DNA of 64,000 bases from Ectocarpus siliculosus (GCA_000310025.1 FN648970.1:247962-311961); one strand, 5' to 3'. Positions 35,601 to 48,604 are shown, numbered from the stretch's first letter. Notes: a model not told the origin generated them from the letters alone. Translations and numbers: made by a program.

Positions 35601-38600
35601 AAGCAACAGGATACATATCGAGCTAGAGATTCAACATCACGAGAAAAACACGAGGAACAAGTAGGTGGTACGGGCTAACCACCGATGCAACGGCAGCCGC
35701 ACACCCAATACCACCACCGCCTCAATCAGCAGCAGCAACATCCCAATCCTAGCCGGGCAGTGCACCTTCAGTAAGGACGTGTAGCTCCGCACACCCGGGC
35801 GCACTCCCTCCGTCTCCATGGCCTCGAACACCTCTACCGCCGCCTTGCTGTCCCGGCTGTGCCGGCACACTTCCATCAGAGCCAAGTACGTCCCCTCGGT
35901 GGGCTTCACGCCTTGTCGTGCGAGAACCACCAACCCGCGTGGGGATGCGAGGCAGGAGGAGATGGTAGGGGGCGAGGGCACGGGGGGGGGTACTCATTTT
36001 GTGCATGCCTCAGTTGTTAGACCATTGACCATGCGCCCTGGAGAGGGATGTAGAATGTAGAAATCTTCGTCTTCGGTTTCAGCTTTTGCTGTTTCCCAGA
36101 AATTGGCGGGCGAGCGAGCGGTTGTGTGGGCCGGGCACGGGGGTTTACTCATCGTAACATGGGGGTGAGTGGGGCTCATCAAGGTGCGAAATAGGGTACC
36201 TCCCTCCTTGCAACTTCATACTGAGCGTTGTACGTAAGGACTGCCCTCTGCGAGAGGGCGGTGCACCGATTTTCAATCGATTTTCAAGCACAGCAATGAT
36301 CATCCAGGATAAAAAAAAAGGGTGAGAGGTTTTCAGGGTGTAGGGAGAGGAAAGATAGTTCATGCGGGAAGATGGATGGATCAAACAGCCGCTACTGTTG
36401 TAGATGGATGGGGCAAGCTCCACAATATTGATGGCAACGCTGTCTGATTAACTTACCTGTCTCCCTCATGCTCTGCACAATCCGAAAGGCCCGGGCCAGC
36501 TTCTTGGCGCGGCCACACGCTCCTAGGAGCGCCGAGTAGGTGAGCTCGTTAATCTAGGCGGCAGGGGCATGGATAGGGGCAACAACGACCAGACGCAATT
36601 CAGCAAGTCGAGACGGAGATTGATCCACTCGTGTCCAGCACAAAACTAAAGCGCCGAGCAAATGAGCAAACACAATTGCTTGCGGAGCACGAGCGTGAGG
36701 GAAACGAGACAAAATCCGCCAGAGCAAGGGGCGAGACGGAAATCACTCGTTCATGGCCAGCAATATATTCCAGGTCTTGCGTATGGGAGATTCGCCACAC
36801 GTACCGCGTTTGCTTTCCAACGGTGCTGGCTACCACTGCAGAAGAAGACAATCCCATCGCAACACCGAGGGTAAGCGGCAGCCTGTGTCTACCAATACTC
36901 CCAACAAATTGTCGTTGCTGCTGCTGCTGCTGCTGCTGCGGGTGCGCACCTCCGAGCCGTGGCCCTCAGCCCTGGAGCGTTCCATGAGCTCCACGGCCTT
37001 GTCTAGGGCTCCGGCGGTGTCGACGGCGTTGAGCAGCAGCAGCCAAGTTTCACCGTCGGGTGAGTCTCGCCTCTCCACCATCCCTTCCAGCACCTTTCAC
37101 AGGGTTCATGTAGGGAGTAAATCAACAGGGGGGAGGATAACAATGTATCAGCCCCTGCATTTCGTGAGCCCCCTTGCGACCACAGGGCAAACGTAATAAA
37201 AACGACGGCGGGTGGGGTGTAAGTTTACGACAAACAGAAAGGAAAACAAGGCATGTCGTACAAGTACGTGTGGACTGACTTTTCGAAGGTTCTGCTCCAC
37301 AAGCCGTACAATGCCGAAAAGGGTGGATGAAACTGCAACAACAAGGAGGGGGAGCCAAGAGTGGGGTACGACGCTGAGCGTGGTGTTAGAACAACAAACG
37401 TTGCAGTGGAGAACGTTCGTCCGCCCCGCACGGCGTCAGAGTCGGAATTTTCTTGTGTGAAGTGTCCGGTGCTTCGTGCAGACCTCCGCGTCTCACGGAA
37501 GAGTGCAAGGAGCGTTTTCCTGCAAAAAACTTTGTTACCCCCAATCTACAACACCTCATTTAGGAAAGTGGTTGTAACACGTATCGTACTGCTGCATGTC
37601 AAAAACCGCCCACCAACTTTCTCCTCTCCCTCCCCGCCGTGGGCCCAAAAAACAGCGCCGGACGTGCGACGACAATACGATGGCACCACGACAAAGGAAG
37701 GCAGCTTCGCTTCTCCTTGCCTACTCCTAGCCAACATCTCCTTCCGCTGACCCCTGCCCGACCCTTCCCGTACCTTGAACGCAGCGTCGACCTGGTCCGC
37801 CTGGCCGAAGAGCTGGAGGAGGTCGCTCTCCAGCTTGCGGTTCATCCTCCAAGCGCCTCTTCCCCGTGCTGTTGCAGTCTCCCCGCTTCCTCCTTCTCCA
37901 GTAGTGGCACCCCCCCGCGTTATCGCTTCCGCCGTCGCCATCGGGGGGGGCAAAGGGTTAGGCCCCGCGATGGTGTCGATCCCCGCTGGCCCCGGTGTTA
38001 TCCCCACCGTTCCAGAGAAAAACGCCTCCGTTACGTTCTCGCTGTCAGCTGGATCAGCCGAAACAGTTCCAGCCATTGCCGTGGCTGGTCCCCTTCCAGC
38101 AGCCTCCTTCCGCGCGACATCACCGATACCCGTGCCTCTGCCGCTGCTACTGCGCGTGTCGCTGTCAACGTGTCCGACTTCTCTTACAAATTCGGCGGCG
38201 TTTGTGTCGCCGTTTCGGCCACCACCACCGCCGCTGCTGCTACTGTTCGGCCGCCTTTTGTTCAACTCGTCGAGGACTATCCCCGCCCTGTCCGCCTGGC
38301 CCAACCTTGCGCACTGCGTCAGCAAGGACGTGTAGGTGACCTGCGGCGTTCGCACACAGACAAAGACGCAGCAAAACACGTCGTGTGCATGGTGCGATTT
38401 TCATGCAAACCTCAACCGACAGGCAAGCATTAGACTTGGCCGGGGACGGCGAAGGGCGGACAATTTCGGAACACAAAATAAATAACAATCGGGTTTCAAC
38501 AACGGTTTCCCGATTGTCACCTTTTTGTGACTACCACACCCCAAGACTTCGGCTGGGAGCATGAGACGCAACAACACCCAGTCCTCCACTACGGCACGCC

Positions 38601-41600
38601 ATGACGACACCGCGACATCGATGCAGGAGTCAGGAAGTCCTTCGTGCCAAAACCAAACACACATTATTAAAGGTCTCGAGTCACTCCTGGTGCGCGCTAC
38701 CGCTCTCCTTCCGCCCTCATCTTCTCCGCACCCTCCATATAGGCAACCGCACCCATGACGACAGAAACCGCCCTAGCACCGACAACGCTGCAGGAGTCAG
38801 CAAGTCCCTCGTGCCAGCAAACACTATCAAACGTCTCAATCCACTCCTCGACGTGCTACCGCTCCCCTTCCGACCTCTTCTTCCTCGCACTCTCCATCAA
38901 GGCACCCACCCGCACACCCGGCCGATCACCATGATCGCCTACATCTCCCCCACCACCACCACCACCAACAACAACAACAACCACAACCACGAAAACATCA
39001 ATACAAACCTCCGTAGGCTCTATGCCGACGTCGAGCATGTGCTCCAGCACGGCGAAGGCCAGGTCGAGCTCGTCCGCCTTGAGGCACGCGTCCATCAGCG
39101 CTGAGCAGGTAACCCCGTTGGGCACCGTGCCCCTCTCTCGCATCTCCTTGAATAGCTTAAAGCTCCACTCCAGCTCCTGCGGGTTACGTCGGTTACATGT
39201 CGGTTACGTCGGTTACATTGTCCAATGGGTCGGTTTAAGGTCGGTTACGTCGAGCACATGATCGGTTACATCGGTTAAACGGTCGGTTATATCTGTTACA
39301 TTATCCGTTCCGTCAGTTACAGTGTCGGTCACGTCGGTTACATGTCGGCTACGTCGGTTACATTGTCCTGTACGTCGATTACAGATCGGTTACGTCGGGC
39401 ACATGATCAGTTACATCGGTCACACTGTCCGTTATATCGGTTACATGATCCGTTCCGTCAGTTACAATGTCGGTTACGTCGGTTACATGTCGGCTACGTC
39501 GGTTACAAGTCGGTTACGTCGAGCACATGATCGGTTACATCGGTTACACCGTCCGTTATATCGGTTACAATATCCGTTCCGTCAGTTACAATGTCCGTTC
39601 CGTCATTACAATGTCGGTTACAATTGTGGATACGTCGGGTACATGGTCAGTTTCGTCGGATACACGGTCCGTTTCGTCGACTATATTGCCCGTTGCGTCG
39701 GTTACACTGTCTGTGGTGTCGACGACATTGTCAGATACATCCGTTACACGGTCTGTTACGTCGGTTACGTTGTACGTTACTTCGGTTGCATTGTAAGGTA
39801 CGTCGGCTACATCGCAGGCAACAATGGGGCGGCGGCGGCGGCGGCGGCGGGCGTGGTGGTCGCGCCATGGGTGTGTCACTAAAATTGTTTCGATGTAGGA
39901 CGGGGTTCGTACAAACGGCATGTGCCGCGGCCCCCACCCTGCCCAACAACGTCTGACCACGCTCCGCAGAGTCCCGCACAAGAAAAGACAAGACGATAAG
40001 AGAAAATACCGAGAGGACGCTGTCATCAACGGTTACGTTGTACCAGGTACGTTACTTTGGTTGCATTGTAGGGTACGTCGGCTACATCGCAGGCAACAAT
40101 GGGGCGGCGGCGGCGGCGGTGTCGGGCGTGGTGGTCGAGCCAAGGGTGTGTCACTAAAATTGTTTCGATGTAGGACGGGGGTTCATACAAACGGCATGTA
40201 CCGCGGCCCCCACCCTGCCCAACAACGGCTGACCACGCTCCGCAGAGTCCCGCACGAGAAAAGACAAGACGATAAGAGAAAATACCGAGAGGACGCTGTC
40301 ATCAACTCAACGCGTTCAGAGTTGTTGTAGCTCACAGCAGGTTTGCAGGTCCAAGCGACGCATGACCAAACCCCGCGGGAGGCGGTTTCATTACTACGTG
40401 GACAGACGAACAGCCCTCGGCGGGGCCCGAAAGAACGAGTCCCCGCAAAAAGATAAAGCCTCTAACGCAAACGGCACAAAGACCAGCGCAAAAGTAAGGG
40501 GCTCAAGGATCACTGAAAGGACCTGATTTAACGTTAAAAGTTGCACCTGAATTGAGCACCCAAATTTGGATGGACCTAGTTGGGTCTGGCCAAAATACGT
40601 TTGCGTCGATCTAACGTAATTTAGCCACATCTAAATGCCAATCAAGGTTCAGCAACACCCAAATGCGGTGGAATCGTTGCCACGAGGTGACGTGGTGACC
40701 AAACAGGTAGAGCGATAGACCATGTGCATCACACGGGAGCTGTAAACATGTGTCAACACACGCACGAAGCTAAGCATCAGCAGGCGGTGCCAGTGGTCCA
40801 AGCCTCATCCGCAGGCTTGCTCTACAACTTTTGTTTGGACTGTCTCGCTGCACACAACAGGCCGTTGGCTTTTGACACCGCACATTTTGGGAAGCAACCT
40901 CTACCACAACCCAACGAGCGCGAAAAATTGATATCGCTCACAGAATCATTGCAATACAGTTATTTCCCAGCAGAGGGCAGTGGGCGATGCGTGTGGGTGC
41001 CGCACGGCCAGTGTGCCACATGCGGTCCAGTCAGGGGTAACGCCAACACGAGGTCAGCTCATCATGGGGGGTGCAAAAGGGGTGAAATGCAACTCGGGTA
41101 CTTCGATTCAGCACAAGACAGTCCAATTCTCCATTGCTTTTCGCTTCACACAATACCACGTCCCGTTTTTCCAGGCAGCAAAGAAAGACTCATTGTATTT
41201 TTCGCTGTTGTCCAATCACCGTCTTTGGCCCCCGGTACTCCCCTCCAACTTAGGTTTTGCAGGGTCTCTATGTAGGAGCAACTTTCAAGTGTTAAAACAA
41301 GGCCAAAACGCCAACAGCCAGCTCACTCGGGCAAGCATGAACAAGACATCATGGACGAAGCCCTCCCAACCCAAGGACCCCGTACACAACCCCAGCCCTA
41401 CTCGCTCTTCGCCTTATCCCCCCTCAAGGCGCTTCGCGCTTGGTGATGTGCTAACCCGGTCCCGTGAAAACCTGGCGTGCTCCGTCCCGGTTTGTAGGGA
41501 TGCGCGACGTCAAAGGTTTAACTAAACAACTGAGGCATGCACGGCTATGAGTACCCGCTGTTGGTACACACAACACGCGGCGCACCTTTCCCTTCCCGCA

Positions 41601-44600
41601 CGCGTCGATGAGGGTGGTCCACGTGACCACGTTGGGCTCAATCCCCGTCCCGAACATCTCGTCCAGGGTCTGGAACGCCCTCGCGAGCTGCCCCGCCCGG
41701 CCGCACGCGTTGATAAGCGCCGAGTACGTGACGCGGTTGGGCTCCAGCCCCCTCGCCCGCATCTCCTGCAGCCAAGAGAACGCCTCGTCGACCTTAGAAA
41801 ACCCATTCAGAGGCCGGAAACAGAAAACAGGGGGAGGGTGGCGAAGAGAATCGGGTGTGTTTCTTTTTCGTGCCCGTTCGCGCGGTTTGCAAAACCCAGA
41901 AGTAACTGTTACAGAAAACGAAATTAAAACCGAGACTTATCTGCGCTGACTAGTCGAACGGTTTGCTTCGGTTTCTAATCGCGCAAAAAAACTGTGCGCA
42001 AAGCGCGCAAAAATCGCGCTTTCGGGAAAAGCCAACGAGTCAATCCGATCCGTGCCGCATGAGAGGACACGGGAAGCGGGACCCACCCCCGCGTTCATGT
42101 TGGTTTACCTCTTTCAATTACTTTAATCATTGCAGCGTAAATAGAAAAAAATATTTGCGGCTGCGCTGCCTATAACGCGAGCCTCTCCTTGGCGAGTTAG
42201 AAGTACACACCAATCGGTATTCAATTCTATAGCAGCTATCCATCCATCTCAAGATTATGTCACCACCGCACGCCCAACCCTCCCCCCCCTGGCGAAAACC
42301 TGGCATATCGCTCCGTCTCGGTATTGTAGGGACGCGAGGCCAATGGTCTAACGACTACGGCCTGCGTTTACATGAGGACACCCCCCCCCCCCCCCCTACA
42401 GTACCTGTCCCTGCACGGCGTGGGAGTGGATCAGGGCCGAGAACGTCCTGTCGTTGGGGCTGAGGCCCGCCTGGGAAAGGCGGGAGAACACCTGTCGCGC
42501 CCGGTCGATGTCGCCGGCTCTACCGCACGCGTCGATCAGCGTGTTGAACGTGATCACGGAAGGGGTCACGCCATAGCGAGACATCTGGTCGAAAACCTGT
42601 CACGTCCCAAAAGCGCAACGAAGTTTTGGGGTAAGAACAAAGGACGAGCAAATGTTCAGGGGGGTTGGACCAAAAAGGGAGGGGTGGGTGCGACCATGGC
42701 GGACAGGAGCGAGGAATCTGGTCGGAGTCCTGTCCCCAACGCAGGGGGTGACGAGGATATAATGGTGCGAAAACCGGGCAAGTGGGAATCAAGGGTGCCA
42801 TGTGACCAAGGGTTGGAGTAAAACGGCACTAGTGCTGTGAGCGCTGATTTGAAGTGTAGACAACAAAAAAAAAAAAACTGCATCGATGTTTTGGCACCCA
42901 TTTTCATTTTGCTGCTTTGGTCCTTCTTGCTTCAGGCCGTCGATGTGCATGCCCTGGTGAGTTGCCGTTGAGGCTGGTGCCTAGTCAGAGGGCAACCTTC
43001 CTACTCCGTCAGCCTAGTGCGTAGGTACGGACGGTGCGTAGATCGCGCACGTAGACTGAAAAGCCGGGCTTCAACAGCAGCAACGGCAGTCGCGGTTTCA
43101 AACCGAAAAATACAAAGGGGGCAGGCAGACAAGCGTGCGTGCACCCCACTAAAGACGCACCAGCACCAGGGCATTGCACAGCAGATCACAACGAAAAAAA
43201 AAAAAAACACCGGAGAAAAAAAAACATGCATTACGCAAGTGCTGGCCGACTGGCAAGTTGGCACGGTAGGCACCCCCGCCGTCCCGCGCTCTCTCTACCT
43301 TGAGCGCCTGATCCGGACTGCCCGCCTTCGCAAAGGCGTTGATGAGGGAATTGATGGCCTGGACGTCCGGGGTAATTCCCGCCTCGAGCATCTCCCTGAA
43401 AAATCTCTCCGCCAAACGGACCCTGCGACACGCCCCAGCCCTGTGCATCGAGGTGGCGCAGAGAGGACCGCCTTCGCGCGATTACCCAACAAGTTAATGA
43501 GGAAACAGAGCAGGGATGGGGGGACGCAGACCCTATTCCCCAACCCTGACCCTACCCCAACTTCCCCGATTGTATGCTTAATCGAACATAATTACATAAT
43601 ACGAAAAAAACCTGGGAAGGATACTGCACAGAGAATGGTGGGGTAGGGGCGGGGGGAACCCCACTCATGAACGTGTGATAAATTGCCGAGTTCCTTGGCT
43701 TGCTATACCTCGAGTCGTACGGGGGTTGTCGATCTCGCGCGGGGGGGGGGGGCATGTCTCGTGCGAAAACTGGCGGGCGACGGTGGTGGTGATCAGATGA
43801 GGGGTAAAAACATTACAAAGGACAACAAGCACGGGAGCTCTGAGAATACCAGGACGTTTGGTCCTGGTACGTCACCGATATCATTCGGTGTCTCGGGGTT
43901 TGCGTAGATACATCTCAAAGCAGTTGCCCAACGACTCGAGTACGAGTTCGAACTCAAACACACCATAGCGCTAACTGCCGCGGCACCCATGTCGTTCGAC
44001 CCGAAAACGCTGTACTTCGAGAGGGCCGTAAGAGCGAGCGCGCACCAGAGCGCCCAATGAGATATGCTGCGCACACACACTAGAACCAAGCTCCCGGTTG
44101 AAACCTTCAACAACAGAGCCCACAAACCGGCGCCAAGGCCCATATCGCATTTTCCTGGGCATGTTAACTTGTTCCAGAAAACCCAAAACCGATACCTAGC
44201 AACGTCGCAGAGCAAACAAAGCCCACCGGGAGATGAGGGTGGAGAACGTGACGATCGTCGGGCGGAGCTGGCACGCCAACATGGCCTCGTAGGCCGCGAC
44301 GCAGTCGTCTATCCTCCCGGCGTCCCCCAGCGCGCGAAGGAACACGTTGCAGGCCGGCACCCCTCCCTGCTTCGGCGAGGCTGCTGCTGTCGCCGCCGCT
44401 AGCTTTAGGCGCCGCCGCGACATGCATTCCAAGAACCTGGCGCAACCAAGGGGGGGCGGCGAGGGAGGGTTTCCCACCACATTGCTGTGATGCGTGGTCG
44501 TGGTTCACAGAACCAGGGACCCTCGTATTCCGGTAAAGCTGGGACGAAGCATGCCACGTTCTGAACGAATTCCTGCGTGTCCTTTTCGGTTGGCGTACAT

Positions 44601-45497
44601 TTTTGGAGACATTGAATGGCGCGCCTAGGTTTTGAGACGAGGCACAACAGTAGTTCAAAAAATACAGCGGTAAGAATCAATTCCATCATCGGATGTTGTT
44701 GCCCCATGTCTTTTTGAGCAAAATCTTGGGCCCCAGTAGCCAAAAGGAAGGGTTTGGAAGTTTCCAACCATCCCACCCGGAGGACTCTGAGTTGCGTCCC
44801 CCTACAAAGAATGACCGCCGAAGTCTTGGTGTCGGAGAGACAACTACAGTACACCGCTTCGTGCTTGCTGTACACCGTGACCACTTCACGTACCGTAGGC
44901 CGCATAAGATACCACACACCCGCTCAACGGGATTAAGAGCTCGAAAAATCCGCATAAAAAAAAAATACCAGTGCCTGTGCCGAAAATGGCAGCGTTAGAA
45001 CCGTCTCGCTTTCAAAAAACGCAACATTCGATTTTGGCATCCTCTTCATCGTGGACTGATCATAAACAAACGTCCACGGGGGTGTGTGGAACATGGTTAC
45101 CGTGTCCGTGCATCACAACACGACCGCAGCGGATGCACATGCACGAATGACGGCCTGCTCACATTTCCACCCCATTCGCGATGTCCCCTCGGACCACAGC
45201 GGCCGTCGCGCCCGGCACGCTGGGCCCTGGAACACCACCGCCGCCGGAGGCGTTGGCGTTGGCGGTGTTGGGAAAGGGGTCTACCGAGATCTCCGAGGGG
45301 CGAGCACCGGCCGGCCCTTCCACCGGCATCATCGACGACTTGGTGTTGCTGCTGGACAAGGCCATGGTGGTGGTGGCGGTGGTGACAGCGGCCGCTTCTC
45401 TGTGAGGCGGCCGTCCGTTGGACCGTTCTTGGGATCGTTCCGGAGAAAACGGCCGCCGCCGCTGCCGCCGCCGTTGCCGCTGCCGCTGTCGGGATAG
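32610..45497 (-). CDS. Pentatricopeptide-repeat (PPR) protein, P class, 14 exons
   Basis: Predicted organelle RNA-binding protein. Exons 5' to 3': 45163-45497, 44227-44436, 43299-43422, 42405-42596, 41586-41792, 39009-39176, 37774-38340, 36950-37093, 36457-36553, 35766-35911, 34593-35189, 33919-34071, 33386-33595, 32610-32933 (stop at 32610-32612). All 13 junctions are GT-AG with compatible phases, giving 3,474 coding bases. From the first internal ATG (45365) the protein is 1,113 residues; an Arg-rich stretch lies upstream and a further 5' exon with an organelle-targeting peptide is possible. About 18 PPR units are readable, e.g. VTYSALINACGRAGQLARAF, ITFNTLIDACGRAGDIDRAR and RAYNALVNTCADLGEFDRAL. 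Ser/Gly/Ala-rich inserts of over 100 residues sit in exons 37774-38340 and 34593-35189, and the C-terminus is a Ser/Thr/Asn/Arg-rich tail. No SMR, DYW or endonuclease domain is seen. Confidence 0.93.
35983..36060 (-). repeat. Short interspersed repeat, tail fragment
   Basis: On the minus strand it reads CCAGGGCGCATGGTCAATGG, then TCTAACAACTGAGGCATGCA, then CAAAATGAGTACCCCC, matching the 3' tails of the LINE and of the repeat at 41430. It lies in the PPR intron 72 bp upstream of the acceptor of exon 35766-35911. Confidence 0.65.
36916..36939. repeat. CTG microsatellite beside a PPR splice donor
   Basis: Eight CTG-type units ending four bases from the donor at 36944-36949 of exon 36950-37093. 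If the donor were skipped, the frame would read on into a poly-Ser tract. Confidence 0.85.
39181..39830. repeat. GTTACGTCGGTTACAT minisatellite in a PPR intron
   Basis: About 650 bp of a roughly 20-bp unit (GTCGGTTACGTCGGTTACAT and variants) repeated some 30 times, becoming more diverged to the right. It begins five bases beyond the splice-acceptor side of exon 39009-39176. Open frames through it are repeat artefacts. Confidence 0.9.
39760..40309. repeat. Tandem duplication, about 270-bp unit, two copies
   Basis: The block from GTTACGTTGTACGTTAC through the GGCGGCGGC run, GTGTGTCACTAAAATTG, CAAACGGCATGT and AGAGAAAATACCGAG to GACGCTGTCATCAAC occurs twice back to back, around 39763-40033 and 40034-40309, with few differences. 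Recent duplication at the end of the minisatellite. Confidence 0.85.
41430..41565 (+). repeat. Short interspersed repeat, LINE-tail family
   Basis: GTGAAAACCTGGCGTGCTCC, then GTAGGGATGCGCGACGTCAA, then AACAACTGAGGCATGCACGG and CTATGAGTACCCGC. It ends about 20 bp inside the intron from the donor of PPR exon 41586-41792. Confidence 0.65.
42270..42397 (+). repeat. Short interspersed repeat with C-run, abutting a splice donor
   Basis: GGCGAAAACCTGGCATATCG, GTAGGGACGCGAGGCCAATG, GTCTAACGACTACGGCCTGC, TTTACATGAGGACA, then 16 C. The C-run ends two bases before the GTACTG donor (plus 42399-42404) of PPR exon 42405-42596. Confidence 0.7.
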
Positions 45498-47439
45498 CTG
45501 CAGCAGGAGAGGCGGCAAAAACACGCGCGCCAGAGACAAAAAAAATATAAACAAGACGGGGAATATGTTGTTCTGAGTCTCGAAGGGTAACTAACACACC
45601 ATCGCTGGCCGCGTCCCGAAAAGGAGGTATGTGTAACTCCTCATCTTCGGTGCTAGTGCAACGGCAAGGGCCAAGGGGGGTGGTCGAGCGGGCATTGGGA
45701 CTTGTCGACGGCATCCGTTGCATGGCAACGGCACATCATGCTTACAGAAAAACACAAGAAACGTCAAGGCCACAGCAGTGTGTACGTACATATTTGAAAT
45801 ATTTTCTTGTTGGCTCGGAGGAGTTCGCTGGGCTCTTCGAGCCAACAAACTTCAGCCGTGATAGCGTTGAGTTTGGGAAACGTCGCAACTGCAGCTGCCT
45901 GTTTCTTTGCCTGCGTTTTCATTTTCATCTTGCATCACCTCTTGGTGACACGGCTGTGCTCTCATGAGCCCACTCCGGGAGGATCTATCTCTTGGACGAA
46001 ATACAAATGGCGAGTGAGAATAAGAAGGCAGACGCTTTCAACTCCGCGGCCAACAAAACACAAGCAAACAAGGCATGTCCCGAGGGGTGCCGAGACTCGG
46101 TCCGAAAAGAACGTGTTTTCTGTGCGGGCCCGATGAAACATGGACATGACGGCTCTTCGCGTACATGATCTAGCGTTTGTGTACTTCGCGGTCAATGGAC
46201 GCACTAAAGCAACGCGGTAGCAGGGGACGGAATGGAACAGTACAACGCCGCAGTAGGCACACCAATAAACATGCCTTTTAACAAACACGTCTCGTGCAGT
46301 CGCCCCCAACTCGACAAAAGGAAGGCGATCACGGCGGTGCAAGTAGCACAGCAGCGGTAGAATAAGATGAAAATGTTACACAGCAGTGTTTTTGGTTTGT
46401 CCCCACCATGCGAAATACGTAGAAACACAAAACGCTTTTACAGAGAATTATCAAAGAGAACAAACAAAGTTAGGGGAGTGTTATTGGCTTGGTCCCAACC
46501 CCCTCTTATACCGTGTTCCCGCTACTGCTGGTGCATCGAGATATCGCGATGCATAAAATATGAGGCCAGGGGAACTGACTGACTCTATTTGTGGTCCACC
46601 TGGTCCGACCTCGGAGGCCGCAACACGCCGCCGGCAACCTCACCTGCCCCACAACGCCACCACCACCCAAGTCGGAGCAAACACCCAGAGCAGTCGAGCA
46701 TCTCCCACGATTTACCCTGTCCCCTCGACACCTGCTCCGCCCCTGCAGCTGATGCAACGACCGCCGATGTTGCTGCTGCCCCCCGGTCGGGAGCAAATTC
46801 TGAGTCAAGCCTGCTGACTGGACCCAACCTGGCGTCATCCCACAGCTACGGTCCAGCGGGCTAGCACAATGCTGTGAGTCGTGTGGAAAGGGCCCTAACC
46901 TCGTCATCTCGTCCGTGCTGTGTCCGAAGCTCAGGAGCTCTGGCTTGAGCTTTGACGCCCCCCGTCCTATTGCTGTTGCAGTGGTGTCGTGTACTTGGTC
47001 AGCCGCCGTGCTGCCTGAGGGATTTCAAACCACGAGTGAGCAAACAACCTCTCTCCGGTTACTTTCTAGCTCAACTCATGCGGCACCCTCTGCCACCCAT
47101 CGTCTTGATGCTAGATCCAGCAGCGACACGAGGTACCAGTGGAACTCGTCGTGTGGTGAGCACGGACACCACGCAGCAGCACAGACAGAAGGTGGTGGGT
47201 GGTGGTTCCCAACAGACACGTGGACAGACAGGGACACATGACTTGCTTACCTCTGTGCTACCAGCCGCGGGGACCCCAACGGAACACACGATCCTGCTCC
47301 ATCTCATCACAGCACAACATCGCCGCCCCCCATCACAGCCATGGTCACATCAGCCATCGTCCTTGCAAGTTTGGAGGAGGGAGAGGGGCGCTATGTGAAA
47401 GCTTCAGCTGTTCCGAGGTAGGTTTATGTGTATATTGCA

Positions 47440-47710
47440 GGTGATAACGTACATCGACATAAGATATCACACCCCCTGGACCGATTTGCAAAGCTCGATT
47501 TCTCCACATCCACATCATCAGAACAACAACTTTGATCAGAACTATCATTGTACTTTAGGGGGTCCGAAAACGGCGGCGATGGAAGCCGTCTCGTCGAGAG
47601 CTTTCGGAAAACGCGTTATGCCACTTCACTTATTCATCCTCTTCGTCATGGAGTAATCGAGTTTTGAAAATCGTCCAGCGGGTGTACAAAGTACTTTATC
47701 TGTGTCACCA
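47440..47710. mobile_element. MITE copy D
   Basis: The left end has ACATAAGATATCACACCCCC then TGGACCGATTTGCAAAGCTC. The right end has TGGAGTAATCGAGTTTTGAA, TCGTCCAGCGGGTGTAC and TTATCTGTGTCACC, the inverted counterpart. The centre has GGAAGCCGTCTCGTCGAGAG, as in copy C. Non-coding. Confidence 0.75.
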
Positions 47711-48604
47711 CGGACGGTATCATGTCTATATCGTCGAGTCTCTTTTCATCCTTGAGTGACGCGCGTATGTATGTATTAACCTCGTTACCGCTGTACATCC
47801 ATTGACTTGGTACATTCTTTTCCCACCCACGCTTGGGGATATTCGTGTCCAAACACTAAATATCCATCAAGTCTAGTCGGCTGCGACCACATGACTGTTG
47901 ATAGAAATGACTTACTCAGTCAAGGGAAAGTTAGTTTTAGATATAGCCGTTGTATCTCTCATCCATGTTACGTCCAATACTGCGGTAGATCAAATGTAAT
48001 TTCAATAGTACCCGTAGAGACGGAAACACGCCGTGGCGGGTGGCGGGCGACCATTTTTGCTCACTAAAACGAGCGCGGAGGTCCCCTTCTGCAAGCGCAT
48101 GGACCGCATGGAAATACTATTGCTGTGCATATACAAGATCCCCTGAAGTGACACGATAGAGGAAACGATTAGATACGGCATGGGAGTGAGCGGGTGTCGG
48201 CGCAACGGGAGCCGAACAGACGGCACCAATCCAGCGTACAAGGGTAGACGGATCTGCTGCTTGCTGAAACGGTATATGCTAGAAACATCACCACGCGTGT
48301 AGCAGCACGTCCGGTCCAATAGTCTAGTGCCGCTGACCCGGATTATTGACAGCTTTTGTCATGCATCATAACATTCAGGAGCTCCCGGGCACAACCTGCC
48401 CCTTCCGCATCCACTTTGTCCGCCCCCTGTGACGTTGACCGTTTAGCCCTTGGCAGCCAAGAAGTAGTTGCTACATTCGAAGGCTATACATGTCATCATG
48501 CTGAGGACGAACGGTATCGGGCACACCTCTCAATCAAGTTTACCATTTTCTTCGTGGGTTCGTGGAAAAATTCAAGGGGGGGCAGAAGACTCTGAAAACT
48601 AGCT

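Noticed and set aside
39322-39882. 186-residue open frame across the PPR intron
   Set aside because: It is a translation of the GTTACGTCGG minisatellite, with no protein pattern beyond the repeat.
40724-41275. 183-residue open frame on the plus strand inside the PPR gene
   Set aside because: Antisense within an intron, no recognisable domain and no splice partners.
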